Of a DNA stretch of 64,000 bases, positions 1-8,432 are shown piece after piece. The notes under the pieces were generated by a model, which did not search any database, was not told the DNA's origin, and saw only the letters and a program-made list of their open reading frames with translations. Source of the DNA: Actinopolymorpha rutila (GTDB lineage: Bacteria; Actinomycetota; Actinomycetes; Propionibacteriales; Actinopolymorphaceae); contig NZ_JACBZH010000001.1 of the NCBI RefSeq assembly GCF_013407855.1, positions 2,976,001-3,040,000 on the forward strand. The letters are read 5' to 3'. The position numbers and the translations under genes were made by a program. The first letter of the stretch is position 1. Every line of letters starts with the position of its first letter.

Positions 1-102
1 GGTGTGCAGCAGCCCTACCAGCAGCCGGTTCAGCAGCCTGGGCAGCAGCCGGTCCAGCAGCCCGTCGAGGACCCCCAGCACACCAACAGCACCAACAGGT
101 GA
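1..102 (+). CDS. tatA: TatA C-terminal tail (partial, 5' end outside window)
   Basis: The open frame enters from the left edge and stops at TGA 100-102. The 33 visible residues are a low-complexity Gln/Pro tail (QQPYQQPVQQPGQQPVQQP) ending in EDPQHTNSTNR. Actinobacterial TatA proteins carry a disordered hydrophilic C-terminal tail, and tatC follows 52 bases downstream on the same strand, as in the conserved actinobacterial tatA-tatC pair. TatA forms the pore of the twin-arginine translocase. The diagnostic N-terminal membrane and amphipathic helices lie outside the window, so the identification rests on position and tail composition. Confidence 0.7.
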   Translation, partial: GVQQPYQQPVQQPGQQPVQQPVEDPQHTNSTNR

Positions 103-154
103 GCCAGTCCGCGCCGGCCCGCGGTGAGCGGGACGGCGCCTAGTTGGGAGTGTC

Positions 155-1012
155 GTGAGCCTGTCCCTCGGCCGGTTGCGAGTCCGGCGTCCTTCCAAGC
201 CGTCGCCGGACCCCGAAGGCCGGATGGCGCTCGTCGAGCATCTCCGCGAGCTTCGGTCGCGGCTGTTCAAGGCCGTGGGCGCGATCCTGCTCGGGATGAT
301 CCTCGGCTGGATCTTCTATCCGCAGCTGTTCGACCTGCTGCGCGAGCCGCTCGACATGGCCATCAAGAACCTCCAGGCGCAGCGCAACGTCGACGTCAAG
401 CTGGTGTTCGGCGACGTCGCCGGCCCGCTGATGCTGCAGCTGAAGGTGGCCTTGATCGCTGGGCTGGTGATTTCTTCACCGGTCTGGCTGTACCAACTGT
501 GGGCGTTCATCCTGCCCGGGCTGCACCGCAACGAGCGCAAGTGGACGATGGTGTTCATGGGCTCGGCCGCGCCGCTGTTCATCGGTGGTGTGGTGGTCGG
601 CTACTACGCGATGCCCAAGGGCCTGAACGTCCTGATCGACTTCACCCCGAGCGGGGTGTCCAACTATCCGAGCGTCGACGTCTTCTTGTCGTTCGTCCTG
701 CGGCTGTTGCTGGTCTTCGGCGTCGCGTTCGAGATCCCGGTCTTCGTCGTCATGCTCAACCTCGTCGGTGTGCTGTCCTCGGCGACCCTGGCCAGGGCGC
801 GGGCCTGGATCATCTTCGGCATCTTCGTCTTCGCCGCGGTCGCCACACCCTCCACCGACCCGGTGACGATGCTCATCCTGGCCATCCCGATGACGATCCT
901 CTTCCTGGCATCGGAGCAGATCGCCCGCCTGACCGACCGGCGACGGAAGGCCAAGCTGATCGCCCAGGGCATCGACATCGAGGGGATCGAACGCGCCGGC
1001 CGCGACGACTGA
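155..1012 (+). CDS. tatC: Sec-independent protein translocase TatC
   Basis: TatC is the polytopic inner-membrane receptor for twin-arginine signal peptides and exports folded proteins together with TatA. The 285-residue product has the family hallmarks: an N-terminal cytosolic MALVEHLRELRSRLFKA motif (about residues 24-40) with the conserved E and R residues, six hydrophobic segments, and the late FAAVATPSTDPVTM region before the last membrane helices. The start is GTG 155, preceded by GGGAG (146-150). It lies between the tatA tail and a diacylglycerol kinase gene, the standard actinobacterial order near the Pup-proteasome genes. The length is typical of the family. Confidence 0.95.
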   Translation: MSLSLGRLRVRRPSKPSPDPEGRMALVEHLRELRSRLFKAVGAILLGMILGWIFYPQLFDLLREPLDMAIKNLQAQRNVDVKLVFGDVAGPLMLQLKVALIAGLVISSPVWLYQLWAFILPGLHRNERKWTMVFMGSAAPLFIGGVVVGYYAMPKGLNVLIDFTPSGVSNYPSVDVFLSFVLRLLLVFGVAFEIPVFVVMLNLVGVLSSATLARARAWIIFGIFVFAAVATPSTDPVTMLILAIPMTILFLASEQIARLTDRRRKAKLIAQGIDIEGIERAGRDD

Positions 1013-1099
1013 CGACCGGCCGGCCGAGGCGCCGGCCGCCGTCAGGTCACGCCGACCTGTGAGTTCGAGACCGCCGCTGCCGCGGGTCGGCGGGGGCGC

Positions 1100-1105
1100 T
1101 ACGCT
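1100..1105 (+). promoter_or_regulatory. -10 box (TACGCT) of lipid kinase gene, leaderless start
   Basis: TACGCT ends six bases before GTG 1112 and no Shine-Dalgarno sequence is present. This spacing puts the transcript start at or next to the start codon. No clear -35 element is visible. Confidence 0.5.
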
Positions 1106-1111
1106 CGCCGC

Positions 1112-1996
1112 GTGCTCCGAGAGATCGCGGTTCTGGTCAACCCCACCTCCGGCCGCGGCCGCGGTGCCCGGCTCGCCGAGCCGGTCACCGAACGGCTGAC
1201 CGAGGCGGGTATACGTGCCCGCTGGGAAGCCGGACGGGACGCCGACGAGGCGGCCGATCTCGCTCGCCGGGCGGTCGCCCGGGGCGTCGACGGCCTGGTG
1301 GTGATCGGCGGCGACGGCATGGCGCACCTTGCCCTGCAGGCGGTCGCCGAGTCCGGCACTCCGCTCGGCGTGATCCCGGCAGGCACCGGTAACGACCTCG
1401 CCCGGTCCGTCGGCGCACCCGTCGGCGACCCGCTGGCGGCCGCGGACATCGTGGTGGCGGGATTCACCCGGGCACAGGATCTCGGCCGGGTCGGCGACGA
1501 GTTGTTCTCCACGGTGCTCTGCGCCGGTTTCGACTCCCGCGTCGCCGAGCGGGTGGCCGGGATGACCTGGCCGCGCGGCCGGCTGCGGTACGACCTCGCG
1601 GTGGTCGCGGAGCTGGGCAGTTTCCGCCCCCAGCGGTTCGTCCTCGAACTCGACCAGGAGGAGGAGCAGGCGGACGCGCTGCTGGTCGCCGTCGGCGTGA
1701 CCCCCTCCTACGGCGGCGGGCTGCGGATCTGTGCCGGCGCCGACCCCGCCGACGGGCTGCTGGACGTCGCGGTGATCGGACCGGTCTCCCGGCACGAACT
1801 CGTACGACTCTTCCCGAAGCTCACCAAGGGCACCCATGTCGGGCATCCGGCCGTGACGATGTACCGCGCCAAGACGGTGAGCGTCGCCTCGGCGGGGATC
1901 ACCGCGTACGCCGACGGTGAGCGGGTGGGCCCGCTGCCGCTGACTGTGGAGTGCGTGCCGGGCGCGCTGCAGGTGTTCGCCCCGCCGCCGCGCTGA
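1112..1996 (+). CDS. Diacylglycerol/lipid kinase family protein
   Basis: This 294-residue protein has the catalytic domain of the DAGK/YegS lipid kinase family. Visible motifs are NPTSGRGRG (residues 10-18), the nucleotide-binding GGDG at 66-69 and PAGTGND at 89-95. Family members transfer the ATP gamma-phosphate to the hydroxyl of a lipid such as diacylglycerol at the inner membrane face. The C-terminal half (about 130-290) matches the beta-sandwich domain, with YGGGLRICAGADPADGLLDV typical of the family. The substrate cannot be told from sequence. The gene lies between tatC and helY, a frequent actinobacterial arrangement. The GTG start appears leaderless. Confidence 0.9.
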   Translation: MLREIAVLVNPTSGRGRGARLAEPVTERLTEAGIRARWEAGRDADEAADLARRAVARGVDGLVVIGGDGMAHLALQAVAESGTPLGVIPAGTGNDLARSVGAPVGDPLAAADIVVAGFTRAQDLGRVGDELFSTVLCAGFDSRVAERVAGMTWPRGRLRYDLAVVAELGSFRPQRFVLELDQEEEQADALLVAVGVTPSYGGGLRICAGADPADGLLDVAVIGPVSRHELVRLFPKLTKGTHVGHPAVTMYRAKTVSVASAGITAYADGERVGPLPLTVECVPGALQVFAPPPR

Positions 1997-2059
1997 GGCC
2001 GTACCTGCCGCCGCGCTGTGGGCCCGACCCGGCCCGGCGTGAATGCGGGCGGGACACCG

Positions 2060-2065
2060 TAGCCT
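2060..2065 (+). promoter_or_regulatory. -10 box (TAGCCT) of helY
   Basis: TAGCCT stands seven bases before ATG 2073 and fits a leaderless transcript. This favours the ATG at 2073 over the in-frame ATG at 2043. Confidence 0.5.
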
Positions 2066-2072
2066 TGAGGCC

Positions 2073-4814
2073 ATGAGCTCCCCGGCGGAGCGGTACGCCC
2101 GGTTCCAGGCTGCCAACGGCACCTCGTTCCAGGCGTTTCGACAGCTCTACGACTTCGAATTCGACCCGTTCCAGATCACTGCCTGCGCCGCGTTGGAGGA
2201 CGGCAAGGGCGTGCTCGTGGCCGCACCGACCGGCTCGGGCAAGACGGTGGTGGGCGAGTACGCCGTCCACCGTGCGCTGGAGACCGGCGGCAAGTGTTTC
2301 TACACCACGCCGATCAAGGCACTGTCCAACCAGAAGTACGCCGAACTCGTCCAGCGCTACGGCCTGGAGCGGGTGGGCCTGCTGACCGGCGACAACACGA
2401 TCAACGGCGAGGCACCGGTGGTGGTGATGACCACCGAGGTCCTTCGCAACATGCTCTACGCCGGCTCCTCGACGCTGCGTGGCCTGTCCTACGTCGTGAT
2501 GGACGAGGTGCACTACCTCGCCGACCCGTTCCGGGGCGCGACGTGGGAGGAGGTCATCATCCACCTTCCCGACTCGGTGCAGCTGGTGTCGCTGTCGGCC
2601 ACTGTGTCCAACGCGGAGGAGTTCGGCGAGTGGCTGGCGACGGTGCGCGGGCACACCGAGATCGTGGTGGAGGAGCGCCGGCCGGTCCCGCTGTTCCAGC
2701 ACGTGATGGTCGGCCGGCGGATGTACGACCTGTTCGCCGACACCGGGCAGCCAGGCGACAGCGCGAAGGTCAACCCGGAGCTGGCCCGGATCGTGCGCGA
2801 CCACTGGCGGTTCGCCCGCCGCGACGACCGCGGCCCTCGTCGCGGCCGCCAACCGCGCGGCGGAAGCCGGATCGCGTTCACCCCGAGCCGCGCGCAGGTG
2901 GCGGAGAAGCTGGAGGCCGAGGGGCTGTTGCCGGCGATCGTGTTCATCTTCAGCCGGCAGGCCTGTGATGCGGCCGTGCTGCAGTGTCTGTACGCCGGCA
3001 TCCGGCTCACCCGGCCCGACCAGGCGGCGCAGATCCGCGCCTACGCCGAGGCCCGGACCGCCGACATGCCGCCGGAGGACCTCGCGGTGCTCGGCTACCA
3101 CGAGTGGCTGGAGGGCCTCGAACGCGGGATCGCCTCGCACCACGCCGGGATGCTGCCCACGTTCAAGGAGATCGTGGAGGTGCTGTTCGCGCGGGGGCTG
3201 GTGCGGGTGGTGTTCGCCACCGAGACGCTTGCGCTCGGCATCAACATGCCGGCGCGGTCGGTGGTGCTGGAGAAGCTGGTCAAGTGGAACGGCCACACCC
3301 ACGCCGACATCACGCCGGGGGAGTACACCCAGCTCACCGGGCGGGCCGGCCGGCGCGGCATCGACGTCGAGGGGCACGGCGTCGTTCTGTGGCAGCCCGG
3401 ACTCGAGCCCGCCTCCGTCGCGGGTCTCGCCTCCACCCGCACCTATCCGCTGCGGTCGAGCTTCCGCCCGTCGTACAACATGGCCGTCAACCTCGTCCGC
3501 CAGTTCGGACGGGAGCGGGCCCGGGAGCTGCTGGAGTCGTCGTTCGCGCAGTTCCAGGCCGACCGGGCGGTGGTCGGGCTGGTCCGCCAGGTCCGTCGCA
3601 ACGAGGAGGCGATGGACGGCTACCACGAGGGGATGGAGTGCCACCTCGGCGACTTCATGGAGTACGCCACGATTCGCCGGCGGATCAAGGAGCACGAGAA
3701 CTCCCAGTCCAGGCGTCGGCGTGCCGACCGGCGCGCGGAGGTGGTGGACTCCCTCGGCCGGCTCCGGTCCGGTGACATCATCGCCGTCCCCGCCGGGCGG
3801 CAGGCGGGCATCGCGGTGGTCCTCGACCCCGGTCACGCGGCCGGCGGCGACGGTCCGCGGCCGACGGTGCTGACCGAGGACCGCCGGGTGCGCAAGCTGT
3901 CGCTGGTGGACTTCCCCCAGCCGGTGGAGTCGCTCACCCGGATGCGGCTGCCGCGGTCGTTCAACCCGCGCAACGCCCAGCACCGCCGCGACCTGGCCTC
4001 GACCCTGCGGCAGAAGTCGCCCGACCACGCCGACCTCCCCAGGCGGCGCCGCGGCGGCCTGCCCGCCGAGGACGACCAGCAGCTGCAGGACCTGCGCGCG
4101 GCGATGCGGTCCCACCCCTGCCACGGCTGCTCCGACCGCGAGGACCACGCCCGCTGGGCAGAGCGCTACTTCAAGCTGGCCCGGGAGACCGAGGGGCTGC
4201 AGCGACGGGTGGAGTCGCGCTCCAACACCATCGCCCGGCAGTTCGACCGGGTGTGTGAGGTGCTGGACGAGTTGGAGTACCTCCACGGCGACCGCACCAC
4301 CGAAGCCGGTGACCGGCTGTCGCGCATCTACAGCGAGCTCGACCTGGTGGCGGCCGAGTCCCTGCGCCAGGGCGTGTGGGACGACCTCACCCCACCGGAG
4401 CTGGCGGCCTGCCTGTCGGCGCTGGCGTACGAGTCCCGCACACCCGACGACGTCGGGCCCCCCAAACTGCCCGGCGGCGCGGCCCGCGAGGCGCTCGGCG
4501 CGGTGGTGCGGATCTGGGGAGACCTGGACAGCCTGGAGGACTCCTTCCGCCTGGACTTCCTGCGCGAGCCCGATCTCGGTTTCGCGTGGGCGGCCTACCG
4601 CTGGGCGGCCGGTGCGCCGCTGGCCGACGTGCTCGACGAGACCGGGTTCGCGGCGGGCGACTTCGTGCGCTGGGTCAAGCAGATCGTCGACCTGGCCGAC
4701 CAGGTGGCCGACGCGGCCGGCGGCGGCGTGCTGCGCAGGACCGCAAGGGCGACGGTGGAGGCGCTGCGCCGCGGGGTGGTGGCGTACGCCTCGGTGGCCT
4801 CCGACGCCGACTGA
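2073..4814 (+). CDS. helY: DEAD/DEAH-box RNA helicase, HelY/Mtr4-like
   Basis: Superfamily 2 helicase of 913 residues. Motifs in order are Walker A APTGSGKT (51-58), motif II DEVH (144-147), motif III SAT (175-177), then the second RecA domain with SHHAGMLP, FATETLALGINMP and the motif VI stretch QLTGRAGRRG. The C-terminal half holds a Ski2/Mtr4-type helical module (DSHCT-like) ending near the stop. Such enzymes unwind structured RNA with ATP. The start at 2073 (MSSPAERYARF) is supported by the -10 box and by the usual N-terminus of actinobacterial homologues. M. tuberculosis helY (Rv2092c) has the same tat neighbours. Confidence 0.93.
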   Translation: MSSPAERYARFQAANGTSFQAFRQLYDFEFDPFQITACAALEDGKGVLVAAPTGSGKTVVGEYAVHRALETGGKCFYTTPIKALSNQKYAELVQRYGLERVGLLTGDNTINGEAPVVVMTTEVLRNMLYAGSSTLRGLSYVVMDEVHYLADPFRGATWEEVIIHLPDSVQLVSLSATVSNAEEFGEWLATVRGHTEIVVEERRPVPLFQHVMVGRRMYDLFADTGQPGDSAKVNPELARIVRDHWRFARRDDRGPRRGRQPRGGSRIAFTPSRAQVAEKLEAEGLLPAIVFIFSRQACDAAVLQCLYAGIRLTRPDQAAQIRAYAEARTADMPPEDLAVLGYHEWLEGLERGIASHHAGMLPTFKEIVEVLFARGLVRVVFATETLALGINMPARSVVLEKLVKWNGHTHADITPGEYTQLTGRAGRRGIDVEGHGVVLWQPGLEPASVAGLASTRTYPLRSSFRPSYNMAVNLVRQFGRERARELLESSFAQFQADRAVVGLVRQVRRNEEAMDGYHEGMECHLGDFMEYATIRRRIKEHENSQSRRRRADRRAEVVDSLGRLRSGDIIAVPAGRQAGIAVVLDPGHAAGGDGPRPTVLTEDRRVRKLSLVDFPQPVESLTRMRLPRSFNPRNAQHRRDLASTLRQKSPDHADLPRRRRGGLPAEDDQQLQDLRAAMRSHPCHGCSDREDHARWAERYFKLARETEGLQRRVESRSNTIARQFDRVCEVLDELEYLHGDRTTEAGDRLSRIYSELDLVAAESLRQGVWDDLTPPELAACLSALAYESRTPDDVGPPKLPGGAAREALGAVVRIWGDLDSLEDSFRLDFLREPDLGFAWAAYRWAAGAPLADVLDETGFAAGDFVRWVKQIVDLADQVADAAGGGVLRRTARATVEALRRGVVAYASVASDAD

Positions 4815-4885
4815 CCGACGGCCGACTGCGCACCTGACCGCGCACCTGACTGGCCACCGGACCATCTGACTGCGCAGCCTCCCGG

Positions 4886-4923
4886 GCGGGTGATCCTGAC
4901 CGCGTGCGGTCAGGATCACCCGC
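4886..4923 (+). terminator. Hairpin terminator after helY
   Basis: A perfect inverted repeat with 18-base arms separated by two bases (4886-4903 and 4906-4923) would form a hairpin of about 17 pairs with a four-base loop. It lies 70 bases after the helY stop and has no U-tract, which is common in high-GC actinobacteria. It lies before the likely start of the next gene (4995). Confidence 0.75.
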
Positions 4924-4994
4924 GACGGTGGCCCGGGCACCGCCGATCCGGTTGGCTTGCTGCGCAAGCAGGAGTTGACGCCACCGGAGGAATC

Positions 4995-6083
4995 GTGCCC
5001 GACTTCAACGGCCTCGGCATGCACCTGGGCAACCTGAGCCGGCTCTCGTCCGCACAGACCAGGTCGATCAGCGCGGAGAACCCCGACGGGTCACGCGCAG
5101 GCGGTGCGCGCGCCACCCAGGGGGAGGGCGCCGCCCGCGAACTCGGCCAGGGCTGGAAGGTCCGTCCCTGCATCGAGATTCCCGGCGAGTCGGTGGTGAC
5201 GCTGGCCGACGTCGACGGCCCCGGCGCGATCCAGCACCTGTGGATCACGGTCACGCCGACGGCATGGCGCCGGCTCGTCCTCCGGTGCTACTGGGACGGC
5301 GAGGAGAACCCCTCGGTCGAGGTGCCGCTCGGCGACTTCTTCTGCCACGGTTGGGGAGAGTTCGCACAGATCAACTCGGTCCCGGTGGCGGTCAACCCCA
5401 CCGGCGGCTTCAACTCCTACTGGGAGATGCCGTTTCGCGGGCACGCCCGGATCACCGTGGAGAACCTCGACCCCGAACCCGTGCGCGGGTTCTTCTACCA
5501 GATCACCTACGCGCTCACCGAGGTCGAGCAGGACCGCGCGTACTTCCACGCCCAGTGGCGGCGCAGCGACCCGCTCCCGCACGGCGAGGTGCACACGCTG
5601 CTGTCCGGCGTGCGCGGTCAGGGCCACTACGTGGGGACCTACATCGCCTGGGAGTCCCACCACGACGGCTGGTGGGGCGAGGGCGAGCTGAAGTTCTACC
5701 TGGACGGGGACGAGGAGTTTCCCACCATCTGCGGCACGGGCACCGAGGACTACTTCGGCGGGGCGTGGGCGTTCGAGCACCCCAAGGGCGCATACGGAGC
5801 GTTCAGTACGCCCTACCTCGGCATGCCGCAGGTGCTCGTGCCCGACGGGTTCATGCGGACCCAGCAGAGGTTCGGGTTGTACCGCTGGCATGTCCAGGAC
5901 CCGATTCGCTTCACCGGCGACCTGCGGGTGACCGTTCAGGCGCTCGGCTTCAAGTCGTCACTCCGCGGTCAGGCACGCTTCCGGCCGCTGGAGGACGACA
6001 TCGCGTCCACGGCGTTCTGGTACCAGACAGAGCCGCACGCCGCCTTCTCGGCGCTGCCGGAGCGGGACCTGCTGGAGCCCTGA
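4995..6083 (+). CDS. GH172 (DUF2961) glycoside hydrolase
   Basis: The 362-residue protein belongs to DUF2961, now glycoside hydrolase family 172, whose characterised members act on alpha-D-fructofuranosides, difructose anhydride or D-arabinofuranosides. Visible hallmarks are GPGAIQHLWIT, the double beta-jelly-roll pattern, FNSYWEMPF, and the acidic active-site stretch GTGTEDYFGGAW. GTG 4995 is chosen because GGAGG (4986-4990) precedes it by four bases and because the upstream in-frame codons run through the terminator hairpin. No signal peptide is seen, so it is probably cytosolic. It sits alone between helY and the exonuclease. The substrate is not determined. Confidence 0.88.
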   Translation: MPDFNGLGMHLGNLSRLSSAQTRSISAENPDGSRAGGARATQGEGAARELGQGWKVRPCIEIPGESVVTLADVDGPGAIQHLWITVTPTAWRRLVLRCYWDGEENPSVEVPLGDFFCHGWGEFAQINSVPVAVNPTGGFNSYWEMPFRGHARITVENLDPEPVRGFFYQITYALTEVEQDRAYFHAQWRRSDPLPHGEVHTLLSGVRGQGHYVGTYIAWESHHDGWWGEGELKFYLDGDEEFPTICGTGTEDYFGGAWAFEHPKGAYGAFSTPYLGMPQVLVPDGFMRTQQRFGLYRWHVQDPIRFTGDLRVTVQALGFKSSLRGQARFRPLEDDIASTAFWYQTEPHAAFSALPERDLLEP

Positions 6084-6141
6084 GCCGCTGGACCCGGCCC
6101 CGGTCTCGGCGCGAGGCAGCGAGCAGCCGGGGTCGCCGCGG

Positions 6142-7083
6142 TCAGCCGCCCCGCTGGGCGAGTGCGGTCACCACCCGCTCGGCCGACCCGCCGAGTCCCC
6201 ATTTCCGTACGAGCTCGGCCCAGCCGTCCGGATCGACCGGTGCGCCGGGGAGGGTGGCGTCGGCCTCGGGCAGCTCGGCGTCGGGCAGCACGGCCACCAC
6301 GGCGCGCGCGGCGGTGAGATAGTCGCCCGACTGGCGCAGCTTCAGCCGCAGGCCGGGCGCCAGGCCGCTGGTCTCGTCCTCGACCGCGGCGAGTACACCG
6401 TCGAGGTCGGTGTACTTGGAGATCAGTCCGGCCGCGGTCTTGTCGCCGACGCCGGGCACGCCGGGCAGCCCGTCGGAAGGATCTCCCCGCAGTACGGCGT
6501 AGTCGGCGTAGGCCCGGCCCGGAATGGAGTATTTCTTTGCCACCCAGGCCTCGTCGACGATGTCCAGCCTCCCCACGCCGCGTGCGGTGTAGAGCACGCG
6601 GACGGCGCGGGAGTCGTCGACCAGCTGGAACAGGTCGCGGTCACCGGTCACCACGTCGACCGGCCGGGGCGAGCGCGCGGTGAGAGTCCCGATCACGTCG
6701 TCGGCCTCGCAGCCGGGTGCGCCGACCACCGCGATGCCCAGCGCAGCCAGAGCGGCACGGATCACCGGCACCTGGGTCTCCAGCGCGTCCGGGGCCTCCT
6801 CGACGTCGGGACCGCCCGGCACCTCCTCGGCCACCCGGTGGCCCTTGTAGCTCGGCAGCAGGTCCACTCGCCACTGCGGACGCCAGTCGTCGTCCCAGCA
6901 GGCGACCAGATGGGTCGGCTGATGGTCGGTCACCAGGCGGGCGATGAAGTCCAGCAGCCCGCGGACGGCGTTGACCGGCGTGCCGTCGGGGGCGCGCATG
7001 GAGTCGGGCACGCCGAAGAAGGCGCGGAAGTACAGGGACGCGGTGTCGAGAAGCAGCGTCTTCTCGCTGGCGGCGCTCGGCAT
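6142..7083 (-). CDS. 5'-3' exonuclease (PolA N-terminal domain type)
   Basis: Stand-alone 313-residue 5'-nuclease of the flap endonuclease/PolA N-terminal family, which removes 5' flaps and RNA primers. The metal-binding acidic residues are visible: D13 in LLLDTASLYFR, the CEADDVIGT and GDRDLFQLV motifs, and the helix-hairpin-helix GVPGVGDKTAAGLI. No polymerase domain follows. In M. tuberculosis the homologue Rv2090 also lies next to helY. ATG 7083 is six bases from a TAGGTT box on the minus strand, so the message is likely leaderless. Confidence 0.92.
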   Translation of the reverse strand: MPSAASEKTLLLDTASLYFRAFFGVPDSMRAPDGTPVNAVRGLLDFIARLVTDHQPTHLVACWDDDWRPQWRVDLLPSYKGHRVAEEVPGGPDVEEAPDALETQVPVIRAALAALGIAVVGAPGCEADDVIGTLTARSPRPVDVVTGDRDLFQLVDDSRAVRVLYTARGVGRLDIVDEAWVAKKYSIPGRAYADYAVLRGDPSDGLPGVPGVGDKTAAGLISKYTDLDGVLAAVEDETSGLAPGLRLKLRQSGDYLTAARAVVAVLPDAELPEADATLPGAPVDPDGWAELVRKWGLGGSAERVVTALAQRGG

Positions 7084-7089
7084 GGCGAC

Positions 7090-7095
7090 AACCTA
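7090..7095 (-). promoter_or_regulatory. -10 box (TAGGTT) of exonuclease gene
   Basis: Read on the minus strand, TAGGTT lies six bases before ATG 7083. The spacing indicates a leaderless transcript. Confidence 0.5.
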
Positions 7096-7167
7096 GACGA
7101 CTTCACCGACACCCCGCCGGAAGCGTGACCGCGGAACGCTGACCGGCGCCCGCCCGGGCCGCTCCGG

Positions 7168-8355
7168 TCAGCGACCGAGCTCCTTCTCCAGCGGCGTACG
7201 GAACCTCGGCACCACCCGGGTCGAGCCCAGCCAGGCGTGCACCCGCGCGGCGTGCTCCTCGACCGCCCGGGCGGTGTCGGAGCCGACGTCCTCCAGCAGG
7301 CGGTAGGTCACCTCCCCGTCGGGACGCTGGGCCCAGCCGCCCACGACCCGGCCGTCGGCCCACACCGTGGGACCGACGTTGCCGGACCGGTCGAAGAGCG
7401 CGGATCGGTGTGCGCCGAGGTACCAGGAGCGTTCGGACCAGCCCATGGCGGTGGGGTCCAGGCCGGGAAGGAAGGACACCCACGGGTCCGGGTCCTGCGT
7501 CGGCTCGAGGTCGTCGGCCAGGACCAGTCCGGTCTGCCCGTCCAGGTCGACCTCCGCCGGCCCCACCCGCGTCAGGGCCGCCTTGACGTCGCGGGCCGTC
7601 CAGCCGGTCCACCAGCGCAGGTCGGCGACCGTGCCCGGGCCGAACGCCGCCAGCCATCGCCGCACCAGCTCCGCCCGCGCGGCCTCGACCGCCAGCTCGG
7701 GCATGCCGCCCGGCAGCCACGACTCGGCCGGTGCCCAACGCCACTGGGTGCTCGTCCACGAACCACGCGGTCGGCCCCGGACGATCCGGCCGTCGGCGGC
7801 GAGCAGGAGCAGCACCCAGGTGGTGATGTTCTGGTCGCCGCCGTACGACTTGCCCTCGGCCATCCTCACCCGCGACCGCAGCCGCGGCTCGTCGGCGGCG
7901 AGCTCGGCGCCGGTGGCCTCGCCCCGCACGGCCAGTGCCCGCGCCGTGGACTCCTCGACGTCCTTCAGCCAGGCGCCGTCACCGAGGCCGGCGGCCTCGA
8001 TCAGCTGGGTGTACCTGCGCCGCTGCTGCGCGGCGACCGCGCGGGTGCAGGACGCCTGCAGCACCGGCGCCGTCGCGGTCGGGACCACGAACATCGTCCG
8101 CCGCATGGCGAGCATCCGCAGCAGCGTGCGGTCGGCGTACAGCGCCTGCTCGACGTCCTCGACCGAGGCCGGACCGGCTGGGCCCGCGGAGCCGGTCCGT
8201 GCCACGACAGACAGGAAGACGGTGGCCGGGTCGGTGGCGTGCAGCGCCACCACCGCCTCGGCGGCCTCGACCGGCCCGGCGCTGGACCCGGTGCCGTCCA
8301 GACGGTGGCGGCGGCCCAGCCGGGCCCGGCGTTCCTCGACGCTGATGCTTCGCAC
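7168..8355 (-). CDS. Winged-helix DNA-binding protein, HTH_42/AlkZ-related
   Basis: The 395-residue protein belongs to the HTH_42 (DUF1006) winged-helix family, which includes the AlkZ and YcaQ DNA glycosylases that unhook bulky alkyl adducts and crosslinks. It has the family start RRHRLDG and a tandem winged-helix layout, with SWYLGAHRSALFDRSGNVGPTVWADGRVVGGW-like strands near residues 300-345. The position that carries QxQ or QxD in proven glycosylases reads LHATD here (about residues 39-43), so glycosylase activity is uncertain. GTG 8355 has a short AGAAGG ribosome site. It is not in an obvious operon. Confidence 0.8.
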   Translation of the reverse strand: MRSISVEERRARLGRRHRLDGTGSSAGPVEAAEAVVALHATDPATVFLSVVARTGSAGPAGPASVEDVEQALYADRTLLRMLAMRRTMFVVPTATAPVLQASCTRAVAAQQRRRYTQLIEAAGLGDGAWLKDVEESTARALAVRGEATGAELAADEPRLRSRVRMAEGKSYGGDQNITTWVLLLLAADGRIVRGRPRGSWTSTQWRWAPAESWLPGGMPELAVEAARAELVRRWLAAFGPGTVADLRWWTGWTARDVKAALTRVGPAEVDLDGQTGLVLADDLEPTQDPDPWVSFLPGLDPTAMGWSERSWYLGAHRSALFDRSGNVGPTVWADGRVVGGWAQRPDGEVTYRLLEDVGSDTARAVEEHAARVHAWLGSTRVVPRFRTPLEKELGR

Positions 8356-8432
8356 GCGAACCTTCTACCACCGGCCGCCGACAGCGCGAGCAGGCCGGCC
8401 GCGCGGGCAGCGCCGTCAGATCCGCTCGCCGC

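Noticed and set aside
476..2122. A 548-codon open frame on the minus strand opposite tatC and the lipid kinase
   Set aside because: Antisense shadow of two well-supported genes with low-complexity composition.
1899..5024. A 1041-codon open frame on the minus strand opposite helY
   Set aside because: It lies wholly opposite a clear helicase gene, is rich in Arg, His and Gly as expected from GC-rich antisense frames, and has no family motifs.
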